Shown one piece after another: positions 7,831-13,319 of a stretch of DNA of 13,319 nt. The stretch spans positions 760 to 14,078 of the forward strand of contig CAKMZU010000026.1 in NCBI GenBank assembly GCA_929200485.1, in the 5' to 3' direction. Within the stretch, counting starts at the first letter, position 1. Every line of letters begins with the position of its first letter. The notes beneath the pieces were generated by a model. It was not told where the DNA came from. It was given only the letters and a program-made list of their open reading frames with translations, and made no database searches. The position numbers and the translations under genes were made by a program. The DNA is from an uncultured Gammaproteobacteria bacterium. Lineage in GTDB: Bacteria > Pseudomonadota > Gammaproteobacteria > Pseudomonadales > DT-91.

Positions 7831-7854
7831 TACTGGCTATTAATTTTCTTTAAT
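7827..7854 (+). promoter_or_regulatory. Candidate sigma-70 promoter of paralogue 3
   Basis: TTGATA (7827-7832) and TTTAAT (7849-7854), 16 bp apart, each match five of six consensus bases. They lie about 60 bp before the ATG. The pair overlaps the end of the proposed decayed paralogue. Confidence 0.4.
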
Positions 7855-7914
7855 TTATGCATAAAAATCGAAAATGGGTGGTCTTATTAATCCACTATCT
7901 AAAGGATTTACTTT

Positions 7915-8808
7915 ATGGAATCGGTTAAATATTTTTTCATTACATTTTTATTAATCTTAACGTCAAGCGTGGGGTTTTCTGCTCCTGGAGTGTCGAGTGC
8001 TGGTTTTATCCCATCGGTGATTAAAAAGACCAATCTGGTTGATGGCGCTATCTCTATTGCAGATGAAATGGCTAGTAGTCAACCCAATAAAACGGTCGTG
8101 TTATTTCATAGCTGTAATCTTCAGCATTCTATGGGCGATGCCGCCGGTGCCGTCAAAGACGCCATGCCGGCAGCAGGTAAGGCTGATGAGCAAACCCCCC
8201 ATAATGACACCCGTCATCTAGGTGGATGGTCTGCCGCCGAAATGAAAACACCAAAAGGCAATAAGTTTATTGTATTAAACTTATATACCCAGCAATATGG
8301 TGGCCACGTTGACGATGCAGAAAAACATTTACACCTCATTGAAAAATCTTTAGAAAATCTTGCTGATCAATTCCCAGCTCAGGACACTGTCTTTGTATAC
8401 CCTGAAATTAGTGGTGGTGTCGCAGGACGCAAATGGAAACAGGAGGTTAAACCGCGTGTCGATAAAACACTGGGGCAGTATCAACGTTATGAGATTGAAT
8501 GGGATAAATCGACCTCAAAAACCCCTAAACTAGAAGGCGAGATTATTAATCAATACCGACCTGAAAAGCCTATCGTCACTTCACTGGATAACAAAGGACC
8601 TAAAACACCGACAAAAGAAGTCAATGGGTTGCTAGTCCCCATAGAGCCAGTAGAAAAAGTGGACGAAGAGCAACAAGAACAAAAATGGTATCAAACCAAA
8701 ACAGCGAAAGCCGTTGGAGCCGTGTCTGCCATTGCTTTAATCACCGCTTCTATCGGTTTTGGTATTCATAAATTTTCTCAAAAAAAACCCCCTAGACGCC
8801 AAAGGTAA
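7915..8808 (+). CDS. Exported, membrane-anchored macro-domain-like protein (paralogue 3)
   Basis: A 297-residue protein with a signal peptide (MESVKYFFITFLLILTSS, cleavage near GFS-APG), a macro-domain-like region at about 38-200, a short acidic linker (EPVEKVDEEQQEQ), a transmembrane helix at about 266-284 and a basic tail (KKPPRRQR). It is closest to paralogue 2: both share NKTVV, FHSCNLQH (H65-H71 here), AAGAVK, GGWSA and LITA.IG in the membrane helix. The second loop is SGGVAGRKW, with Lys173 where paralogue 2 has Asp and the cytoplasmic copy has Asn. AAAGGA at 7901-7906 sits 8 bases before the ATG and supports this start. Expected location is the inner membrane with the domain in the periplasm. 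Whether it binds ADP-ribose, or anything, cannot be told from sequence. Confidence 0.83.
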   Translation: MESVKYFFITFLLILTSSVGFSAPGVSSAGFIPSVIKKTNLVDGAISIADEMASSQPNKTVVLFHSCNLQHSMGDAAGAVKDAMPAAGKADEQTPHNDTRHLGGWSAAEMKTPKGNKFIVLNLYTQQYGGHVDDAEKHLHLIEKSLENLADQFPAQDTVFVYPEISGGVAGRKWKQEVKPRVDKTLGQYQRYEIEWDKSTSKTPKLEGEIINQYRPEKPIVTSLDNKGPKTPTKEVNGLLVPIEPVEKVDEEQQEQKWYQTKTAKAVGAVSAIALITASIGFGIHKFSQKKPPRRQR

Positions 8809-8852
8809 CTATCTAACAAACTCCATAAAACCTTATTCACCGAATAGAGTCT

Positions 8853-8875
8853 AAAGCCTTTTGACAAAAGGCTTT
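8853..8875 (+). promoter_or_regulatory. Perfect hairpin containing the nitroreductase ribosome-binding site
   Basis: AAAGCCTTTT (8853-8862) and AAAAGGCTTT (8866-8875) form a 10-bp stem with a 3-nt loop, five bases before the ATG at 8881. The only Shine-Dalgarno-like sequence (AAAAGG, 8866-8871) is in the 3' arm, so a folded hairpin would hide it. The stem could also end transcription from paralogue 3, although the T tail (TTTAT) is poor. Confidence 0.6.
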
Positions 8876-8880
8876 ATCGT

Positions 8881-9486
8881 ATGCAAACCATCGATGCCAT
8901 TAAAGCACGTCGAGCAGTTAAACATTTTGACCCTGAGCATGCATTCTCCGAAGCTGAACTCCAAATACTTCTTTCCAACACTATCCTCGCACCTACTGCG
9001 TTTAATATTCAAAACTGGCGTTTTGTTGTTGTCAAAAATAGCGATTTAAGAAAACAGATTCGAGAAGTAGCCTGGGATCAGGCTCAGGTAACCGATGCTT
9101 CTTTATTTGTTATTCTCTGTGCCGATCTCAACGCCTTTGAAAAAGAACCCATTCGCTACTGGAAAGAAGCGCCTGAGTCGGTTCAGGCAATTATGCTACC
9201 AGCCATTGATGAATATTATCGAGATAAACCTCAAATCCAGCAGGATGAAGCCATGCGATCCTGCGGCATTGCAGCACAAACACTTATGCTTACTGCTAAA
9301 TCCATGGGCTATGACTCTTGTCCCATGGATGGATTTGATTATGAAGCGGTTGGTCAATTAATTAACTTACCAAAAGATCATACTATCGCTATGTTTGTCG
9401 CCATTGGCAAAGGCACTAAAAACGCATGGGATAGGCCAGGACAACTGCCCTTAGACGAGGTCGTTATCACCGACAAGTTCGCATGA
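8881..9486 (+). CDS. Nitroreductase-family flavoprotein
   Basis: A 201-residue protein of the FMN-dependent nitroreductase superfamily, which reduces nitro-aromatics, quinones or related substrates with NAD(P)H, usually as a dimer in the cytoplasm. The N-terminal FMN-phosphate motif is present (IKARRAVKHFDP, Arg9-Arg10). So is the second flavin loop, LAPTAFNIQNWRFVVV, with the Asn-x-Gln-x-Trp pattern typical of the family. The C-terminal half has IAAQTLMLTAKSMGYDSCPM, matching the helix and following loop that contact the flavin, and ends with a VAIGKGT strand. The length is normal. The physiological substrate cannot be inferred. The start lies just behind a hairpin that covers the ribosome-binding site. 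Tex follows after 78 bp on the same strand with its own ribosome-binding site. Confidence 0.9.
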   Translation: MQTIDAIKARRAVKHFDPEHAFSEAELQILLSNTILAPTAFNIQNWRFVVVKNSDLRKQIREVAWDQAQVTDASLFVILCADLNAFEKEPIRYWKEAPESVQAIMLPAIDEYYRDKPQIQQDEAMRSCGIAAQTLMLTAKSMGYDSCPMDGFDYEAVGQLINLPKDHTIAMFVAIGKGTKNAWDRPGQLPLDEVVITDKFA

Positions 9487-9564
9487 GCGCACATGGAACA
9501 TCAAGACACACTGGCAATCGTTATGATTTCTTCCTAAAATCGACACTTTTTTCAGGAAGTTTTC

Positions 9565-11811
9565 ATGTCTATTGCCTTAAGCATTGCTAATGAGCTGAAC
9601 GTTAAACCCGAACAGATAAGCAACGCCATCGCCCTTTTAGACGATGGCGCTACCGTGCCATTCATTGCTCGTTACCGAAAAGAAGTCACTGGGGCACTGG
9701 ATGATAGCCAGTTAAGACAGCTAGAAGAACGTCTGGGTTATCTGCGAGAATTAATCGATCGAAAAAAAGCGGTTATCGAAAGCATTGAAAGTCAGGGCAA
9801 ACTCACCGACAGCCTAAAAAGAGCCATTGAATCGGCCGACACTAAAACACAGGTTGAAGATTTATACCTTCCCTACAAGAAAAAACGGCAAACCAAAGGG
9901 CAAATTGCCATTGCCGCTGGCCTTGAACCATTAGCTGATCAGTTACTTTCCGATAACGGTATCGACCCAGAATCAATCGCTTCGAATTTTATTGATTCAG
10001 ATAAAGGCATCAATGATACAAAAGCTGCGCTTGATGGCGCTAAATATATCTTAATGGAACGCTTTGCTGAGGATGCTGAGCTTCTGGCTAAACTTCGAAT
10101 GCGATTAACGAATGACGGCTCGGTTATTTGTTCCGTCATGAAAGGCAAAGAAAACGAAGGGGCGAAATTTCAGGATTACTTTGAGTATTCAGAAGCGCTT
10201 AACAAAATCCCATCGCATAGAGCACTCGCCGTATTCCGTGGACGTAATGAAGGCATTTTAAGTGTCAAAATCGACCTGCCGTTTGATGAAGCACCGCTCA
10301 TCCATCCTTGCGAAGGTATCATTCGCGCACACCTGGATTTTGATGACACAGGAAATGCTCGTGATAAATGGCTGTGTGAAGTGATCCGATGGACATGGCG
10401 AATCAAGTGTCACACACACATCGAAACGGATTTATTATCCGATTTACGCAAGCGTGCTGAACAAGCTGCCATTCATGTGTTCTCACAAAACCTGAAAGAC
10501 TTGCTGTTAGCAGCACCTGCAGGCGCTAAAGTCACTTTGGCAATCGATCCTGGCCTTAGAACGGGTTGTAAGCTGGCGGTTATTGATGCCACCGGTAAAT
10601 TTTTAGCACACGCCACCATTTATCCTCATGCGCCTCAAAATCAATATACGGAAGCACAGGCCGTTATCTACCAATTAGCGAAAAAGTATCAAGTAGAGTT
10701 AATCGCTGTTGGCAATGGTACCGCCTCTCGTGAAACCGATAAGATGGTTGGCGAATTGATCAAAGATGCCAAAGACTTAAGACTCACCAAAGTGATGGTT
10801 TCCGAAGCTGGCGCATCCGTTTATTCTGCCTCAGAACTCGCATCGAAAGAATTTCCAAATCTCGATGTCACCATCCGGGGTGCTGTCTCTATTGCTCGCC
10901 GCCTCCAGGACCCTCTGGCCGAACTTGTAAAAATTGAGCCGAAAGCGATTGGTGTAGGTCAATACCAGCATGATGTTAGCCAGTTGCTATTATCCAAAGC
11001 CTTGGATGCCGTGGTAGAGGATTGTGTCAATGCGGTTGGTGTAGATGTTAATATCGCATCAGCAGCCCTGTTAAGTCATGTCTCCGGCCTTAACAGTACG
11101 CTTGCACAAAATATCGTTGACTACCGAGATAGTCATGGCGTCTTTAAAAATCGTAAAGCGCTAAAAAAAGTCCCACGCTTTGGAGAAAAAACCTTTGAGC
11201 AGGCCGCTGGATTTTTACGTGTCCACAATGGCGATAACATTCTTGATACCTCAGCGGTTCACCCGGAAGCTTACCCTGTCGTTGAATCGATTAGCACAGA
11301 TCAAAATTTAACACTTAAAGAAATGATCGGTGCAAAAGCACTCGATAAAGTCAATTTAACGCAGTTTGTGACTGATTCGACCGGACTTTTGACGTTACAG
11401 GACATTATTCAGGAATTAAAAAAGCCCGGCCGAGATCCTCGCCCTGAGTTCGTTACGGCAAGCTTTAAAGAGGGCGTAGAAACCATTAAAGATTTAACCC
11501 TTTCAATGATTTTACAAGGCACAGTCACCAATGTGACTGACTTCGGTGCATTTGTCGATATTGGTGTTCACCAGGATGGCTTAGTGCATATCTCGTCACT
11601 ATCTGATCAGTTTGTTAAGGACCCAAGGGAGGTCGTAAAAACGGGCGATATTGTTAAAGTCAAAGTCATGTCTGTGGATATTGCCAGAAAACGCATTGGA
11701 TTATCCATGCGACTTAGTGATAAAAAAGGTTTTGCGAATAAAGCTAAACAACCTGAAGGGCAATCCGCTTTTGCTGCAGCTTTTGCTAAGGCGCAAAACA
11801 AAAATCGATAA
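9565..11811 (+). CDS. tex: Transcription accessory protein Tex (S1 RNA-binding)
   Basis: A 748-residue protein matching Tex/YhgF along its length; the E. coli relative is slightly longer (about 770). The N-terminal Tex region carries [17 protein letters not shown] near residue 31 and [15 protein letters not shown] near 100. The YqgF/RNase H-like domain starts at about 323 ([17 protein letters not shown]). Helix-hairpin-helix motifs lie at about 500-560 ([20 protein letters not shown]). A C-terminal S1 domain covers about 650-720 ([43 protein letters not shown]). Tex is a conserved cytoplasmic nucleic-acid-binding protein linked to transcription and virulence-gene expression in several bacteria; its exact biochemical role is not settled. 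AGGAAG at 9554-9559 sits 5 bases before the ATG. That site can pair with CTTCCT at 9530-9535, a weak 6-bp stem. Nothing in the coding sequence looks damaged. Confidence 0.97.
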   Translation: MSIALSIANELNVKPEQISNAIALLDDGATVPFIARYRKEVTGALDDSQLRQLEERLGYLRELIDRKKAVIESIESQGKLTDSLKRAIESADTKTQVEDLYLPYKKKRQTKGQIAIAAGLEPLADQLLSDNGIDPESIASNFIDSDKGINDTKAALDGAKYILMERFAEDAELLAKLRMRLTNDGSVICSVMKGKENEGAKFQDYFEYSEALNKIPSHRALAVFRGRNEGILSVKIDLPFDEAPLIHPCEGIIRAHLDFDDTGNARDKWLCEVIRWTWRIKCHTHIETDLLSDLRKRAEQAAIHVFSQNLKDLLLAAPAGAKVTLAIDPGLRTGCKLAVIDATGKFLAHATIYPHAPQNQYTEAQAVIYQLAKKYQVELIAVGNGTASRETDKMVGELIKDAKDLRLTKVMVSEAGASVYSASELASKEFPNLDVTIRGAVSIARRLQDPLAELVKIEPKAIGVGQYQHDVSQLLLSKALDAVVEDCVNAVGVDVNIASAALLSHVSGLNSTLAQNIVDYRDSHGVFKNRKALKKVPRFGEKTFEQAAGFLRVHNGDNILDTSAVHPEAYPVVESISTDQNLTLKEMIGAKALDKVNLTQFVTDSTGLLTLQDIIQELKKPGRDPRPEFVTASFKEGVETIKDLTLSMILQGTVTNVTDFGAFVDIGVHQDGLVHISSLSDQFVKDPREVVKTGDIVKVKVMSVDIARKRIGLSMRLSDKKGFANKAKQPEGQSAFAAAFAKAQNKNR

Positions 11812-11815
11812 CACC

Positions 11816-11853
11816 AACTGAAAACGCCTGGTTCTCTGGGGGCTATTTCAGTT
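11816..11853 (+). terminator. Stem-loop after tex, candidate terminator
   Basis: AACTGAAA (11816-11823) pairs with TTTCAGTT (11846-11853), and inside it GCC (11826-11828) can pair with GGC (11841-11843). The structure begins 5 nt after the Tex stop and is followed by CTTTATT, a short imperfect T tract. Read-through into the barrel gene is possible. Confidence 0.45.
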
Positions 11854-11871
11854 CTTTATTGCTCTGGAATT

Positions 11872-12519
11872 ATGCTGCTACGTTACAAAGGATCAGGTCT
11901 TACTGGATCTAGCTTTACCCGGCCAGCCTTGCTGGCTATATTATTTTTCGCATGCCAACTTTATGCTGAAAACTTCGGCCTTCAAGTGGTGGATAGCGCG
12001 TTTGATTACAACTATCTTGATGTGACGGGCATCATCACTAGCGGTGAGGGCAATGGCTTTGGAATAAAAGCCAGTGTCGATATAGAGCCGAACTTCGCCA
12101 TGATGTTTTCAATTGTGCATACCCAACAATCGAAAGAATCCAACACCTATTTGTCGTTAGGTATTGCTTATCATCAGCTTCTGAACAAAACCCAAATACC
12201 CAGCCTTGACTGGATCATGCATTTATCCTTCGAGGCGGCATCCATCAATGATAAACACAAACATAAACACACACAGACGCCGAATGATCATCGGCATATC
12301 AGTCATGACGTGGGTCTTCGGATTGGCACAGGGTTAAGGTATCAGATCATCAAGAATATCGATGTCTATTCCGATATGTCTGTTTCAACCACGACCCATT
12401 CCACAGTGCATATCCGAATTGGGGCAACTTACGATTTAACACCCTCGTTTAACCTTTATAGCTCCTACGAATTCAGCGATTGCGATAAATTATTTCTTGG
12501 GTTTCGGTATTTATATTAA
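11872..12519 (+). CDS. Small outer-membrane beta-barrel protein with histidine-rich loop
   Basis: A 215-residue protein with a signal peptide: a polar, basic N-region, the core ALLAILFFACQ, and likely cleavage after YA at residue 32. The mature part alternates polar and hydrophobic residues in strand-length blocks and ends in LFLGFRYLY. This C-terminal aromatic ending is typical of outer-membrane barrel proteins recognised by the BAM machinery. Size and pattern fit an eight-stranded OmpA/OprF/opacity-like barrel; the specific family is not recognised. A predicted surface or turn segment at 126-146 has six histidines in 17 residues (H129, 131, 133, 140, 142, 145), which could bind metal. The start is uncertain because no strong ribosome-binding site precedes ATG 11872. 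Its 60-bp distance from tex and the intervening hairpin suggest a separate or partly coupled unit. Confidence 0.75.
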   Translation: MLLRYKGSGLTGSSFTRPALLAILFFACQLYAENFGLQVVDSAFDYNYLDVTGIITSGEGNGFGIKASVDIEPNFAMMFSIVHTQQSKESNTYLSLGIAYHQLLNKTQIPSLDWIMHLSFEAASINDKHKHKHTQTPNDHRHISHDVGLRIGTGLRYQIIKNIDVYSDMSVSTTTHSTVHIRIGATYDLTPSFNLYSSYEFSDCDKLFLGFRYLY

Positions 12520-12524
12520 TACCG
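12505..12524 (+). terminator. Hairpin over the end of the barrel gene
   Basis: CGGTATT (12505-12511) pairs perfectly with AATACCG (12518-12524) across a 6-nt AT loop and includes the stop codon. No T run follows, so it is only a weak terminator candidate. Confidence 0.3.
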
Positions 12525-12897
12525 GATATTCACCATTATTCAACACATCTCTTATGCCTCGCCTGATAATAGACTGCCCTCAATCTATCAGAGAATAGCC
12601 TGTTTCAGCAACAAGCTCTTAACGGTGAGTGAGTTATTGCGACTGCAAACCAACGCTTAACTTATGATTCAGAGACTGATTCAAAAGAGATTCTAAATAA
12701 CCTGAGTTGCTCGTAAGAAAAGCAGACCCCTTAAGCGATATCTAAACACTATATTCACCTTGAAAACACCTTATTTTGATTGTTTTTCGAGCAATTATTG
12801 GCTTAATTTAAACTGAATTGTTTTAAGTTTATTCAGAATACCTTATACGCAAATCAGGTTAAGTATGTACGGTATCAAGAAAAGCAGGAGCGGCAAC

Positions 12898-12939
12898 ATG
12901 TTCAGAAGAATTTTAATGGGTAACATTGTTATGGGATAA
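12898..12939 (+). CDS. Possible micro-ORF (13 residues)
   Basis: AGGAG at 12886-12890 lies 7 bases before an ATG that opens MFRRILMGNIVMG and a TAA stop. The spacing is ideal and the ribosome-binding site is better than those of most larger genes here. The peptide is hydrophobic with two arginines. It may be a real micro-protein, a leader peptide, the start of a decayed gene, or chance. No relative is recognised. Confidence 0.25.
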   Translation: MFRRILMGNIVMG

Positions 12940-13078
12940 CTCAGACAGCATTCTATGAGTGCTAGTACTGTAGCTCCCTTTTAGTGATGTAAGGCAAACC
13001 TGAGTTCAATGAGCTCGGATGTTTATTTGAAATAATTTATTCCTATGAAACTTTATTTTGTTTATTCCCTCTATTGAT

Positions 13079-13094
13079 TATACAGCATTGTATA
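13079..13094. repeat. 16-bp inverted repeat TATACA-gcat-TGTATA
   Basis: Perfect 6-bp arms around 4 bases, 72 bp upstream of the ATG at 13166. The size and position fit a dimeric regulator's operator, but the AT-rich context makes chance occurrence plausible. Confidence 0.4.
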
Positions 13095-13165
13095 TTTTTC
13101 TTGGTAGTAATTAATTCATTTGTAATTACCTATTCTTTTTTCTTGATTGTAATGGGGTGTTATTA

Positions 13166-13319
13166 ATGACTGTTTTATCAAAAGTATTTTCTAGTTCTTA
13201 TGGTGTTTGTATTGGTGTTTTTTTATGCCTGAATTTTTTTGTTGGTCAATGTTCGTTGGCAGGGGTGCCAGCAGAAGAGCATAAAAAAATGTCTCTGGAT
13301 TTTCATTTGACTCTTAGCG
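13166..13319 (+). CDS. Partial exported protein, unidentified
   Basis: The first 51 codons of a gene cut by the window edge. The N-terminus reads MTVLSKVFSSSYGVCIGVFL followed by CLNFFVGQCSLAGVPAEE. This is a signal peptide with a long hydrophobic core and likely cleavage after SLA. A lipoprotein is less likely, since the cysteines are not followed by a typical lipobox pattern. The mature part begins GVPAEEHKK. A G-rich tract (GGGG, 13154-13157) lies 8 bases before the ATG and can serve as ribosome-binding site. The visible sequence is too short to name a family. Confidence 0.6.
   Translation, partial: MTVLSKVFSSSYGVCIGVFLCLNFFVGQCSLAGVPAEEHKKMSLDFHLTLS

Larger units (their letters stand above)
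7335..7914. other. 580-bp intergenic region between paralogues 2 and 3
   Basis: No intact gene is supported here. In order it holds a weak hairpin, two interleaved inverted repeats (7369-7428), a Shine-Dalgarno-like GGGAGG at 7436-7441 with no usable ORF behind it (its adjacent ATG gives only 8 codons), about 180 bp with nothing clear, a possible decayed paralogue tail (7623-7830), and the promoter and leader of paralogue 3. An 84-codon reading frame on the minus strand (7564-7818) has no ribosome-binding site or recognisable motif, so I do not call it. Confidence 0.6.
12525..13165. other. AT-rich intergenic region without a convincing gene
   Basis: About 640 bp with no reading frame of normal gene length or recognisable protein motif on either strand, and no tRNA- or rRNA-like segment that I can see. 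It contains a weak inverted repeat CTGATA/TATCAG near 12560-12595, a possible 13-residue ORF at 12898-12939, and a 16-bp inverted repeat at 13079-13094. The last 150 bp are strongly AT-rich and should contain the promoter of the gene at 13166. Confidence 0.6.

Noticed and set aside
12525..13165. tRNA, CRISPR array or insertion-sequence remnant in the right-hand intergenic DNA
   Set aside because: No cloverleaf-like pattern, regularly spaced repeats or transposase-like frame could be seen.

Overview
The window looks like a chromosomal segment of a Gram-negative bacterium, most likely a gammaproteobacterium. The signs are moderate GC, a full-length Tex protein, an outer-membrane beta-barrel protein and Sec-type signal peptides. 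The species cannot be named from sequence reading alone.

Left block (1-5229, minus strand): two non-ribosomal peptide synthetase (NRPS) genes are transcribed leftward and run off the left edge. The upstream gene is one complete condensation-adenylation-carrier (C-A-T) module. The next gene overlaps it by 4 nt (ATGA) and begins with a TubC-type docking domain, then a C domain and the start of an A domain. The acidic C-terminus of the first protein and the docking domain of the second suggest a docking pair on an assembly line that continues outside the window.

Middle block (5606-8808, plus strand): three related genes encode proteins with a macro-domain-like (ADP-ribose-binding) fold. The first is a compact 185-residue cytoplasmic protein. 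The second and third carry a signal peptide, the same domain with altered core motifs, a variable charged/proline-rich linker, and a strongly conserved C-terminal transmembrane segment with a basic tail. They look like envelope-anchored macro domains facing the periplasm. Their leader sequences are also similar, which indicates tandem duplication. The 580-bp gap between genes two and three holds two interleaved inverted repeats (a possible RNA pseudoknot) and what may be the decayed tail of a fourth paralogue. This cluster is the most unusual part of the window.

Right block (8881-12519, plus strand): a nitroreductase-family flavoprotein, whose ribosome-binding site lies inside a perfect hairpin; the transcription accessory/RNA-binding protein Tex; and a small outer-membrane beta-barrel protein with a histidine-rich loop. 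About 650 bp of AT-rich DNA follows without a convincing gene, apart from a possible 13-residue ORF with a good ribosome-binding site. The window ends in the first 51 codons of an unidentified exported protein.

Functional links between blocks are inference. The NRPS genes and the macro-domain genes diverge from a shared 376-bp intergenic region. Tex, the nitroreductase and the barrel protein look like ordinary chromosomal neighbours.
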